Shown here piece after piece: positions 9,570-18,216 of a stretch of DNA of 64,000 nt. The number at the start of each line of letters is the position of its first letter. Position 1 is the stretch's first letter. A program made the position numbers and the translations under genes. The notes under the pieces are model-generated. The model was given only the letters and a program-made list of their open reading frames with translations. It made no database searches and was not told the DNA's origin. The stretch is taken from NCBI GenBank assembly GCA_963726715.1, contig CAVSDF010000005.1:248001-312000 (forward strand). The letters run 5' to 3'. This stretch comes from CAVSDF01 sp963726715 (lineage in GTDB: Bacteria; Bacteroidota; Rhodothermia; Rhodothermales; BA12).

Positions 9570-10031
9570 TCAGGTCCGGGTGAGCGTCGGGACGACGAGG
9601 ACGGGGCAGTCGGCGTGCTCGAAGATGGCACGCGCGGTGCTGCCCGAGAGGAAGCGGTCGAGCATCCCCTGGTGGCGGTGGCCCATCACGATCACGTCGA
9701 TGGCGCCGTTGCGGGCCTCGTCGAGGATCACCTGCGCCGGGTCTCCGTCGCGCAGCCAGCGGTCGGCGGCGTCGGGGAAGTGCGCGTCGGCGTAGCTGTG
9801 GAAGGCGCTCGTCTCGGCGCGCTCGATGTCGGCGCGGATGGCGGGGTCGTAGAGGCCGTAGACGGTCGCGTCGAAGCCGAGCCCTCCCTCGCCGAGCGTC
9901 ACGGGCGGTGCGACCGGACGCGGAACGACGTGTAGCAGCACGATGCGCGCATCGGTGCGGGCGGCGAACGCGCGCACCTGGGCGGCGAAGCGCTCCGTCT
10001 CGTGGAGCGAAAGGGGGACGAGGAGGGTCAT
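9570..10031 (-). CDS. Universal stress protein (UspA family)
   Basis: Cytosolic 153-residue UspA-fold protein (MTLLVPLSLHETERFAAQ...). The C-terminal nucleotide-binding signature is present as GHRHQGMLDRFLSGSTARAI followed by CPVLVV, matching the G-x2-G-x9-G-(S/T) pattern of ATP-binding Usp proteins. Such proteins are stress-induced with varied roles. It lies 21 bp downstream of a small lipoprotein gene on the same strand and may be co-transcribed with it. I chose MTLLV as start because the family begins directly with the first beta strand. Confidence 0.87.
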   Translation of the reverse strand: MTLLVPLSLHETERFAAQVRAFAARTDARIVLLHVVPRPVAPPVTLGEGGLGFDATVYGLYDPAIRADIERAETSAFHSYADAHFPDAADRWLRDGDPAQVILDEARNGAIDVIVMGHRHQGMLDRFLSGSTARAIFEHADCPVLVVPTLTRT

Positions 10032-10052
10032 GGGTCGGGCAGGCAAGGCGTG

Positions 10053-10430
10053 TCAGCGGGGCGACTGGGCAGCGGCGGCGGCAGAATCGGCACTGCGGAA
10101 GCGGGCCAGCACGCGCGATTGAAGGTCGGCGATGCTGCGGCGGCTCTCCGCTGAGGTGGTATCCGAACTGGCGGCGAGGGCGTCGAGGGACGTCAGCAGC
10201 GAGTCGCGCGAACTGCGGAGGCGTGCGGCGGAGGCGGAGTCGGTGGCGGTGCGGAGCCGGGCGTCGGCGCGGGCGGCAAGCTGCGCAGCCTCGGCGCGGA
10301 CCGTCTCGGTGGCCGCATCGAACGGGCGCGCGGCGTCGACCGAGGTGCTTCCGCCGCATCCGGCGAGCACGAATCCACAAGCCATCGTGGCGGCAGCGGT
10401 GCGGAAACGTCGGCGTGTAGAGATCGGCAT
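10053..10430 (-). CDS. Small helical lipoprotein, function unknown
   Basis: Predicted lipoprotein of 125 residues: a basic N-terminus, a hydrophobic core and a lipobox VLAGC at about residues 21-25. The mature part is a Ser/Ala/Arg/Asp-rich helical stretch without recognisable domains and probably forms a coiled coil. It lies between ykvA-like and uspA-like genes on the same strand, with gaps of about 20-25 bp, suggesting one transcript of three genes. I cannot name a family. Confidence 0.7.
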   Translation of the reverse strand: MPISTRRRFRTAAATMACGFVLAGCGGSTSVDAARPFDAATETVRAEAAQLAARADARLRTATDSASAARLRSSRDSLLTSLDALAASSDTTSAESRRSIADLQSRVLARFRSADSAAAAAQSPR

Positions 10431-10454
10431 CTGGAAGGGAAAGGCAGGGCAGCG

Positions 10455-10955
10455 TCAGGCGCGGCGCGTCAGGCGGCGGAGGAGGGACGGGCGGGCGGCG
10501 GGACCGGCGGGCGCGCGGCGGATCTCCCACGCGCGGAACGCGTCGAGGTCCTTGGCGATCGACGTCACGACGGCGGCGACGATGGCCGCATCGTCGAGCA
10601 GTCCGATGACGGGGATGAAGTCCGGCACGAGGTCGAGCGGGCTGAGGAAGTAGACGAGCGCGCCGATGGCGAAGACGGCGGACTTGACCGGCATGCGTCG
10701 GTACTCGCCCCGCGCGTACGCGCTGACCATGCGGATGAGCGTCCGCGCCTCTTCGGAAATCTGCCCGAGCGCGTTGCCGTCGCCCGAGGCCGCGAGGCGC
10801 CGGTACGCCTGCTTGGCGATGCGGAGCGACCGCACGCGGTCGGTGGCGAGGTCGGCGGCGCGCGGCAGCACGCGCGCGAACGCACGGGCACGGCGCCCGC
10901 CGAGGGGCACGCCGGAGACATCGGGAACGGGGGCGGTGGGGCGGGGAGCGGCCAT
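10455..10955 (-). CDS. YkvA-family (DUF1232) membrane protein
   Basis: 166-residue protein. The DUF1232 signature is clear: YRRMPVKSAVFAIGALVYFL, then SPLDLVPDFIPVIGLLDDAAIV, a short hairpin of two hydrophobic segments around the DLVPDFIP turn. A helical N-terminal region with basic residues precedes it. YkvA proteins are widespread inner-membrane proteins of unknown function. It is first in a probable three-gene unit (ykvA-like, lipoprotein, uspA-like). I chose the ATG at 10955 because codons upstream lie in low-complexity sequence. Confidence 0.87.
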   Translation of the reverse strand: MAAPRPTAPVPDVSGVPLGGRRARAFARVLPRAADLATDRVRSLRIAKQAYRRLAASGDGNALGQISEEARTLIRMVSAYARGEYRRMPVKSAVFAIGALVYFLSPLDLVPDFIPVIGLLDDAAIVAAVVTSIAKDLDAFRAWEIRRAPAGPAARPSLLRRLTRRA

Positions 10956-11279
10956 CGGGGCAGGGGAAGACGACGGGAGGGTGCAGGCGCGCGTACCACG
11001 CCCCGATGCCGCACGGTTCCGCAGAGGCGGTTGGAGATGGGGTATGGGCGATTGGGGATGGGAGGGCGCGTGGTGATGGGATGTGGTCGTGGGATCGCGT
11101 CCGGTGGTGGCGTGACGTGTGGCGGCGGCACGGCGCGCGGTGGCGAACCGGATGTCGGTGGGGATTGCGGCGTCCGGATGCGGCAGGGTGACGGTGTGGC
11201 GATGCGGGGCGCCGGGCGGGTGGGACGGGGCGGGCCTATCTTCGCCCCCATCGTCCCCGTCTGATCCGCCCACCGCCCC
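10956..11279. other. Divergent intergenic region
   Basis: About 324 bp between the YkvA-like gene (minus) and the VPS10-like gene (plus). It has a purine-skewed stretch rich in GATGGG and GATTGGGG words near 11031-11095, similar to stretches near 41283 and 57256, and a TATCTTCG box 36 bp before the plus-strand start. No gene seen. Confidence 0.5.
11237..11244 (+). promoter_or_regulatory. TANNTT promoter-like box
   Basis: TATCTTCG lies 36 bp upstream of the VPS10-like start. The same octamer precedes the symporter and nuoJ genes. It resembles the Bacteroidota -7 box; no -33 box is obvious. Confidence 0.45.
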
Positions 11280-14216
11280 ATGCGCCGTTCGCTTCCGCTC
11301 GCTCTCGCCGCCCTCCTGTTCGCCTCGTCCGCCGCCGCACAGCCGGGCGCGCTCCCCGATCCCGGCGCCGCGTACCCGGTCACGTCTGGCGCGGCGCGTC
11401 TCGCGGCGGCTGAGGCGCGGTACGATCTGGGCGCTACGTCACTCGTCAAGAACGTGCCGTGGCGCAACGTCGGGCCGTCGGTGATGAGCGGGCGCATCGT
11501 CGATGTGGACGTCATCGCCGACCGACCCGCTCACGTTCTACGCGGCCTACGCGACCGGCAGCCTCTGGCGGACGACCGACGGCGGCATCAGCGTTCGAGC
11601 CGCTCTTCGAGGACGAGTCCGTCAACGTCATCGGCGACATCGCCGTCGACTGGACGCGCGGCGGGCGCATCTGGGTCGGCACCGGCGAGGTCAACTCGTC
11701 GCGCTCGTCGTACGCAGGCGTCGGGATGTACGTCTCCGACGACGGCGGGAAGTCGTGGCAGCACCGCGGCCTCGACGGGCACGCACCACATCGCGCGCGT
11801 CCTCCTCGACCCGTCCAGCCCCGACATCGCCCTCGTCGCCGCCCTCGGGCCGCTCTACATCGCGGGCGGCGAGCGCGGCGTCTTCAAGACGACCGACGCC
11901 GGGCAGACGTGGACCAACGACCTCCCGCTCTCCGGCAACACCGGCGCCATCGACCTCGCGCGCGACCCGCCGACCCGATACGCGTCTACGCGGCGACGTG
12001 GGAGCGACGCCGCCGCGCGTGGGACTTCACCGGAGGCGGGCGCCGGCTCCGGCCTCTACAAGTCCAGCGACGGCGGCGACACGTGGGCGCGCGCTCGGCG
12101 GCACCGGCTTCCCGAGCGGCGCCACCGTCGGGCGCATCGGCCTCGCACGTGCCGCCGCCCGGCGACGTCGTCTACGCCGTCGTCGACAACCAGGCCGCAC
12201 GCCCCGAGGAGCCGCCGAAGCCCGGCGACGCCCCGGCGCGCGAGCCGCTGACGCGCGAGCGGCTCCGCACGATGTCGCAGGCCGAGTTCCTGCGCATCGC
12301 CCCGAGCGCTCGTCGAGGAGTACCTGGAGACGAATGGCTTCCCGGCGTCGTACACCGCGCAGAGCGTCCTGGCGAGCGTCCGCAGCGGCGAGATCACGCC
12401 GCTCGCACTCGTCGAGTACCTGGAGGACGCCAACGCCAACCTCTTCAACCGCCCCGTCGTCGGCGCCGAACTCTACCGCTCCGACGACCGCGGCGCGACG
12501 TGGCGCAAGACGCACGAGGGCTACATCGACGGCCTCTACTACTCGTACGGCTACTACTTCGGCGCCCTCGCCGTCAGCCCGCTCGACGCCGACAAGGTCT
12601 ACCTCATGGGCGTGCCGATCATCCGCAGCGACGATGGCGGCAAGACGTGGGCCAACATCAGCGGCGCGAACGTCCACTCCGACCACCACGTCCTCGTCGT
12701 CTCGCCGAGCGGCCGCGCGGGCCACCTCGTCAACGGCAACGACGGCGGCATCAACGTGAGCTACAACGACGGCGCGACGTGGTTCAAGGCCAATACGCCG
12801 CCCGTCGGGCAGTTCTACGCCGTGCAGGTCGACGACGCGACGCCGTACCGCGTCTACGGCGGCTTGCAGGACAACGGCGTCTGGATGGGGCCGAGCACCT
12901 ACACGCCGTCGAGCGGCTGGACCGACAGCGGGCGCTACCCGTACCGCCGCATCGGCGGGGGCGACGGGATGCAGGTGCAGGTCGACCCGCGCGACGGCGC
13001 CGCGACGGTCTACAGCGGCTCGCAGTTCGGCTTCTACGCCCGCGCCGACCTCAAGGAAGAGCGCTCGGCGAGCGTCCGCCCGCAGCACCGGCTGGGAGAG
13101 CGCCCGCCGCGCTTCAACTGGCAGACGCCGATCCTGCTCTCGCGCCACAACGCCGACATCTTCTACATGGCCGCCGACCGCCTCTACCGGTCGTTCGACC
13201 AGGGCAAGACGTTCACGCCGATCTCGCCCGACCTGACGAAGGGCGGACGGCCCGGCGACGTGCCCTACGGCACCATCTCCGCCATCGACGAAAGCCCGCT
13301 CCGCTTCGGCCTCCTCTACGCCGGCACCGACGACGGCCTCGTCCACGTCTCGCGCGACGGCGGCTACACGTGGACGCGCATCTCCGACGGCCTGCCGCCC
13401 GACCTCTGGGTCAGCCGCGTCGCCGCGAGCGCGCACGCCGAGGGCCGCGTCTACCTGAGCCTGAACGGCTACCGCTTCGACCACATGGACGCCTACGTCT
13501 ACCGCAGCGACGACTACGGCGCGACGTGGGCGCGCATCGGCACGAACCTCCCGGCCGAGCCGGTCAACGTGGTGCTGGAAGATCCGAAGATGCCCGAGAT
13601 GGTCTACATCGGCACCGACGGCGGGGCGTACGTCTCGCTCGACCGCGGCGCCACGTTCATGCGGATGGGCCGCGGCCTGCCGAGCGTGGCTGTCCACGAC
13701 CTCAAGATCCAGAACCGCGAGCGCGACCTGGTGGCGGGCACCCACGGACGCTCGATCTGGATCGCCGACATCGGCCTCGTCGGCACCCTCGATTCGACGA
13801 TGATGGCGCGGCGCCTCTACGTCTACCCCGTCCAGCGCACGACGCGCAGCAGTTCGTGGGGCTCGCGCGGCGCCGTCTACGACGAAACCGACGCCCCGCT
13901 CGTCTCGATCGGCATCTGGTCGAGCGTGACCGGCCCGGCGACGATCACCGTCCGCGACTCGTCGGGCGCCGTCGTGCGCCGCATCGAGAAGCCCCTCGAC
14001 CGCGGCCTCAACCTCATCCCCTACGACCTCACGACCGACTCGACCGGCCTCGCCCGCGGCCTCGACGCGCGCTACCCGCTCGCCGACGACGGCCAGCGCT
14101 ACCTCCGCGTCGGCCGCTACACGGTGACTGTGGAGGCGGGCGGCCAGACGAGCCAGGCGGCTCTCGAGGTCGCCGCCGTCCCGCCGCGTCGCCGCCGCAC
14201 GCCCGGCGGCCCGTGA
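11280..14216 (+). CDS. Secreted VPS10/BNR-repeat protein (eight apparent frameshifts)
   Basis: Large exported beta-propeller protein of about 975 residues. A signal peptide (MRRSLPLALAALLFASSAAA) is followed by many sortilin/BNR-type repeats with D-x-G-x-T-W motifs: SDDGGKSWQH, TTDAGQTWTN, SDDRGATWRK, SDDGGKTWAN, SRDGGYTWTR. It ends with a beta-sandwich-like tail. Such proteins are annotated as VPS10-domain or glycosyl-hydrolase-like, without proven activity. To read the protein, frame changes are needed near 11520, 11592, 11781, 11973, 12045, 12095, 12151 and 12308. Seven are +1 and one (11973, a C run) is -1. They sum to zero, and the last 1.9 kb is clean. The 3' end overlaps the convergent MFS gene by about 100 bp. 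Confidence 0.75.
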
Positions 14217-16345
14217 CGCGACCCCCGCCGCATCTGCCGCGCCGCCGCCCGCGCGTTGGGGCGAGCGCCGCCGCACGTTCCCTGCGATTGTCCACCGACG
14301 CCGCGCCGTGGTGCGAGCAGCGCGGTGTCGGGGCGGGTGGCTTCGGGGGTGAGGTCTCGGGCGAGGCGTTCGAGGCGGGCGGCGACGTCGCGGCGCTGCT
14401 CGGGCGACCAGTCGGCGAGGATTTCGCCGAGGTGCTCGCGGCGGGCGTGCGCGAGGCGGTCGTAGGTCGCGCAGCCGGTGTCGGTGAGGGTGTGGCGCGA
14501 CGCGTGAGCGGGAACGATGAGGCCCCCGTCGGTGAGTTCGGCGAAGGCTTCGCGCAGGCGGACGAGCGGCACCTCGTGGCGCACGGCGAGCGTCTCTGGC
14601 GTGGCCGAGGCATCTTCTTCGAGCCGCACGAGCGACCACGCCGCCGCCGCGCTCAGGGCGATGCCCGCGCGCTCGACGACGGCCTCGATGTGCTTGCGCC
14701 GCACGTCGCGGTCGGCGAGGACGATCAGGCCGGGGAGCACGAGCGCGAGTGGGTCCTGCGTGCGCGGCATCGCAAACGCCTCACCCGCGCTGCGCCCGGC
14801 GTCCTCGCCCGCGGCGGCAACCGTCCGGCGGAGCGGTTTTTCGGGCAGCAGCCACGACATCGCGAAGCCGACGAGGGCGATGCCGGTGGCGACGATGAGC
14901 ACGGTGTCGAGCGCGCCGGTGTAGGCCTCTGCGTAGGCTGCGCGCACGGCGGGCGCGAGCGTGGCGAGGGTCTGCACGGCGGCGCCGGTCGGGGGCACGC
15001 CCGCCGTTCCATCGGGGAGGAGCGCGGCGAGTCGGCTCCCGAGGCTCGCGGCGAAGATGGCGCCGAGCGCCGCCGTGCCCACCGACCCGCCGATCGAGCG
15101 GAAGAGCGTCACGCCGGATGTCGCCACGCCGAGGTCTTCGTACGGCACGTCGTTCTGCACGGCCACGACGAGCACCTGCATCACCATCCCCAATCCCAAC
15201 CCGAGCGAGAGCATCATCAGCGACACCTCGACCGGGCTCGTCTCCGGGCGCAGGTGCGAGAGCCAGAACAGCCCCGCCGCCATCACGCCCGTCCCGACGA
15301 CCGGAAACACCTTGTAGCGACCGGTGCGGCTGATGAGCTGGCCCGAGAGGATCGACGTGACGAGCATTCCGCCCATCATCGGCAGCATCTGCAATCCAGA
15401 AGCGGTCGGCGTGGCGTCCTTGGCGACTTGCAGGTACAGAGGCAGGTACGTCACCGAGCCGAAGAGCGCGAAGCCGACGACGAGGCCGACCGACGAGGTC
15501 ACCCAGAACGAGCGGTTGCGGAAGAGCCGCAGCGGCAGCACCGGCTCCGCCGCGCGGCGCTCGACGGCCACGAACGCCCCGAGCGCCAGCACCGAGGTCG
15601 CCAGGAGGCCGACGACGAGCGGCGACGACCACGCGTAGGCCGTCCCGCCGAGGTCGGTGGCGAGGATGACGGCGGTGAGCAGAACCGCGAGCAGCGTCGC
15701 CCCGGCGTAGTCGACGCGGTGCCGCACGCGCGTGGCCTGCGCCGGAAGCGTGGCGGCGATGACGAAGAGCGCGAGGAGGCCGAGCGGCAGGTTGACGTAG
15801 AAGATCCAGCGCCACGACAGGTGGGTGGTGAAGTAGCCGCCGAGCAGCGGCCCGGCCACGCTCGCAAGGCCGAAGACGGCGCCGAAGATGCCCTGGTAGC
15901 GCCCCCGGTCGCGCGGCGAGACGATGTCTCCGACGACCGCCTGCGTCGTCACCATCAGGCCGCCGCCGCCGAGTCCTTGAATCGCCCGGAAGACGATGAG
16001 GCCGGTCATGCTCTGGCTCGCCCCGCAGAGCGCCGACCCGGCGAGGAAGATGACGACGCCCACCTGCAGCACGCGCTTGCGCCCGTACAGGTCGCCGAGT
16101 TTGCCGTAGAGCGGCGTCACGACCGTCTGCGCGAGCAGGTAGGCCGTCACGACCCACGAGAGCCGCTCCAATCCCCCGAACTCGCCGACGATGGTGGGAA
16201 GGGCCGTCGAGACGATGGTCGAGTCGAGCGCGGCGAGCAGCATCACGAGCAGCAGGCCGCCGAAGACGAGACGGACGCGCGTGGCATCGAGCGCCGGAGG
16301 CGTCGGCCCGAGGGGCACCGAGGGCGGCACGGCGAGGTCGGACAT
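14117..16345 (-). CDS. DHA2-type MFS exporter fused to a winged-helix domain
   Basis: Predicted proton-driven multidrug exporter of about 742 residues. The MFS part has the antiporter motif GKLGDLYGRKRVL after the first helices, about 14 membrane segments, and motif C-like GPLLGGYFTTHLSWRWIFYVNLPLG. After roughly residue 520 it continues into a soluble region resembling a MarR-type winged helix (LAVRHEVPLVRLREAFAELT, then GLIVPAHASRHTLTDTG and HLGEILADWSPEQRRDVAARL). Such MFS-MarR fusions occur in some actinobacterial and other high-GC lineages. The last 40 or so residues overlap the opposing VPS10-like gene, so the true end may be earlier if an indel is hidden there. I chose ATG 16345 to start just before the first membrane segment. 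Confidence 0.82.
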   Translation of the reverse strand: MSDLAVPPSVPLGPTPPALDATRVRLVFGGLLLVMLLAALDSTIVSTALPTIVGEFGGLERLSWVVTAYLLAQTVVTPLYGKLGDLYGRKRVLQVGVVIFLAGSALCGASQSMTGLIVFRAIQGLGGGGLMVTTQAVVGDIVSPRDRGRYQGIFGAVFGLASVAGPLLGGYFTTHLSWRWIFYVNLPLGLLALFVIAATLPAQATRVRHRVDYAGATLLAVLLTAVILATDLGGTAYAWSSPLVVGLLATSVLALGAFVAVERRAAEPVLPLRLFRNRSFWVTSSVGLVVGFALFGSVTYLPLYLQVAKDATPTASGLQMLPMMGGMLVTSILSGQLISRTGRYKVFPVVGTGVMAAGLFWLSHLRPETSPVEVSLMMLSLGLGLGMVMQVLVVAVQNDVPYEDLGVATSGVTLFRSIGGSVGTAALGAIFAASLGSRLAALLPDGTAGVPPTGAAVQTLATLAPAVRAAYAEAYTGALDTVLIVATGIALVGFAMSWLLPEKPLRRTVAAAGEDAGRSAGEAFAMPRTQDPLALVLPGLIVLADRDVRRKHIEAVVERAGIALSAAAAWSLVRLEEDASATPETLAVRHEVPLVRLREAFAELTDGGLIVPAHASRHTLTDTGCATYDRLAHARREHLGEILADWSPEQRRDVAARLERLARDLTPEATRPDTALLAPRRGVGGQSQGTCGGARPNARAAARQMRRGSRHGPPGVRRRRGGTAATSRAAWLVWPPASTVTV

Positions 16346-16568
16346 TCGAGGGCAGGGCAAGGGACGGGAAGCCGCCAAATTCCGAATCCCCGTCGGACGT
16401 CACCGTACCGCCCCTGTGAAGAAGCAGGCTCTCCGGGCGCTTGTCGTCCTGATGCATCGGCAGCGATGCCACGCCGGATCAACTGCGCCGCCGCCGCGGT
16501 CGGAGGGCGCGAGCCTGGCCCCCACGGTTCCCGCTCGCGCCTCTCTCCTCTCCGCCCCAACCGCCGCC

Positions 16569-16772
16569 ATGCCTGATTTTACCGAAGAGCGCGCCCACAC
16601 CTGCCCGGTCTGCTGGGAGACGATCACGTTCGTGCTCGACCTGTCCGAGGAAGGGCCGCAGGCCTACGTCGAAGACTGCGAGGTCTGCTGCCGCCCGCTC
16701 GCGCTCTCGTTCGTCGTGGAAGACGGCGAAGTCGAGGACTTCGACATCGTGCAGGTGCAGGACGAGTATTGA
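16569..16772 (+). CDS. CPXCG-motif cysteine-rich small protein
   Basis: 67-residue soluble protein. It carries two Cys pairs, HTCPVCWETI near the N-terminus and DCEVCCRPL in the middle, as in the CPXCG-motif zinc-ribbon-like family. The acidic C-terminus (VEDFDIVQVQDEY) is also typical. A Zn-binding fold is expected; function is unknown. The start at 16569 is the only ATG that fits family length. It is divergent from the MFS gene and followed 43 bp later by a GTAGAG-type palindrome. Confidence 0.88.
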   Translation: MPDFTEERAHTCPVCWETITFVLDLSEEGPQAYVEDCEVCCRPLALSFVVEDGEVEDFDIVQVQDEY

Positions 16773-16814
16773 GGGTTGGTGAGGGGTGGGTTGGTGGGGT
16801 GAAGGGGACCGTCC

Positions 16815-16843
16815 GTAGAGACGCATCGCCGATGCGTCTCTAC
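16815..16843. repeat. GTAGAG-type palindromic repeat, copy 3
   Basis: Perfect 29 bp palindrome, arms GTAGAGACGCATCG and CGATGCGTCTCTAC. It lies between the CPXCG gene and a convergent lipoprotein gene. Could form a hairpin in either transcript. Confidence 0.92.
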
Positions 16844-16994
16844 CGCCCCGCCCCCCATCGCGCGCCACCCAACCGCGCGCGTTGCACCCGCCGCGCGCGC
16901 CATCGCCCCACGCGCCGCCGCGACCGGCCCGCCCCGGAACGACCCGATGCACCTCCGCCACACATCCCACAACCTCACCCTCTCACCAACTCCC

Positions 16995-17531
16995 TCACCC
17001 GAGCACCTCGACATCGCCGTACGAGATGATCTCGCCGCGCCCGTCGAGGACGAAGACGCGGGTCAGGCCGACGCGGCCGAGTTGCGAGGCGCCGAACGAC
17101 AAAACGTAGGTGCCGGGGCCGTCGACGCGCTGCGTCGTGAGCACGCGCAGGCGCCCGCCGGGGTCGTAGGCGTGGAGCGAGAGGCCGCCCTGCGTGCCCT
17201 CGAAGTCGAGCACGCCGACGCTCACGCTCACGAAGCGGCCCTGCGCGGCGGGGTTCGGGAAGGCAGGGTCGACGCGGACGCGTCCGGCATACACCGGCGC
17301 CGTCCGCCAGTCGTCGGCGTCGGTCTCCGCGACGGCGCCCTGCGCGTTCGTGCGCGTGATGCCCGATGGCGAGCGCCGGGCGGCGGCGGCGAAGGATTCC
17401 TGCAGCCGCTGCCCGTCGCACCCGGCCCCGATGGTGGCGCCGACGGCGACGAGCGCGGCGAGGGCCGCAGTGGCGAGCGGACGGGCAAGCGCCGGGCGGA
17501 CGGAGGGCAGGGCGGGGCGTCGTAGTTTCAT
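16995..17531 (-). CDS. Lipoprotein with a beta-sandwich-like C-terminus
   Basis: Predicted lipoprotein of 178 residues: basic N-terminus MKLRRPALPS, hydrophobic stretch and lipobox IGAGCDG. The mature region ends with VDPAFPNPAAQGRFVSVSVG...GGLSLHAYDPGGRLRVLTT...GTYVLSFG, a strand pattern like the Por-secretion/FlgD-type Ig-like fold that begins with a PNP motif. As a lipoprotein it would not be a standard type IX cargo, so the similarity may be only structural. Divergent from the adenosyltransferase gene. No further function can be given. Confidence 0.72.
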   Translation of the reverse strand: MKLRRPALPSVRPALARPLATAALAALVAVGATIGAGCDGQRLQESFAAAARRSPSGITRTNAQGAVAETDADDWRTAPVYAGRVRVDPAFPNPAAQGRFVSVSVGVLDFEGTQGGLSLHAYDPGGRLRVLTTQRVDGPGTYVLSFGASQLGRVGLTRVFVLDGRGEIISYGDVEVLG

Positions 17532-17622
17532 CGGACCGGAAGCGGGAAGGCAGGCGGGCCAACGCGCCGTCGCCCCCGTCTCGTTTCCCACCGCCGTTCT
17601 CCAAACTCTGCCGCCCGACCCG

Positions 17623-18216
17623 ATGAAGATCTACACCCGCACCGGCGACGAAGGCACGACCGCGCTCTTCGGCGGCGACCGCGTCGTCAAGAGCCACCCC
17701 CGCATCGAAGCCTACGGCACCGTCGACGAACTGAACGCGGTCGTCGGCGTCGTCATCGCGCACCTCGATGCAGGGGCCGACCGGCTCGGCGCGGTCCTCG
17801 GGCGCATCCAGCACGAACTCTTCGACCTCGGCGCCGATCTCGCCACGCCCGAGCACAGCCGCGCGAAAGTGGCCCGCATCGGCGCTGCGCTGGTCGAGAC
17901 GATGGAGGCCGACATCGACGCGTTCGAGGCCGATCTCGCGCCCCTCCGGCGCTTCATCCTGCCCGGCGGCACGCCCGCCGCCGCGCACCTGCACGTCGCC
18001 CGCACGGTCTGCCGCCGCGCCGAGCGCCTGACCGTCGAGGCGGCCACGCGCGAGCCGATCAACGAGGGCGCGGTCGTCTACCTGAACCGCCTCTCCGACC
18101 TCCTCTTCGTCCTCTCGCGCTGGGCCAACCACGCCGCGTCGGTCGCGGATGTCGAGTGGACGCCGACGGCTGCCGCTTCCGCAGAGACCTCCACAGATGC
18201 CCCCGAGGCTCCCTGA
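17623..18216 (+). CDS. PduO-type cob(I)alamin adenosyltransferase
   Basis: 197-residue enzyme transferring the adenosyl group of ATP to reduced corrinoids to make adenosylcobalamin. The family N-terminus is intact (MKIYTRTGDEGTTALFGGDR), followed by EAYGTVDELNAVVGVV and the C-terminal RAERLTVEA...NRLSDLLFVLSRWAN signature, which includes the ATP-binding Arg and Glu. Acts in the cytosol as a trimer in known members. The stop codon TGA overlaps the ATG of the downstream GDSL-TPR gene (TGATG), which implies translational coupling. The start is fixed by the family sequence. Confidence 0.94.
   Translation: MKIYTRTGDEGTTALFGGDRVVKSHPRIEAYGTVDELNAVVGVVIAHLDAGADRLGAVLGRIQHELFDLGADLATPEHSRAKVARIGAALVETMEADIDAFEADLAPLRRFILPGGTPAAAHLHVARTVCRRAERLTVEAATREPINEGAVVYLNRLSDLLFVLSRWANHAASVADVEWTPTAAASAETSTDAPEAP

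Noticed and set aside
12027..14639. Long minus-strand open frame opposite the VPS10-like gene
   Set aside because: Low-complexity Arg/Ala/Asp protein without motifs; a shadow of the opposite strand's codon bias.
16995..17531. Type IX secretion cargo
   Set aside because: The PNP-like strand pattern resembles the sorting domain, but the protein has a lipobox and is short, so the call was left as lipoprotein.
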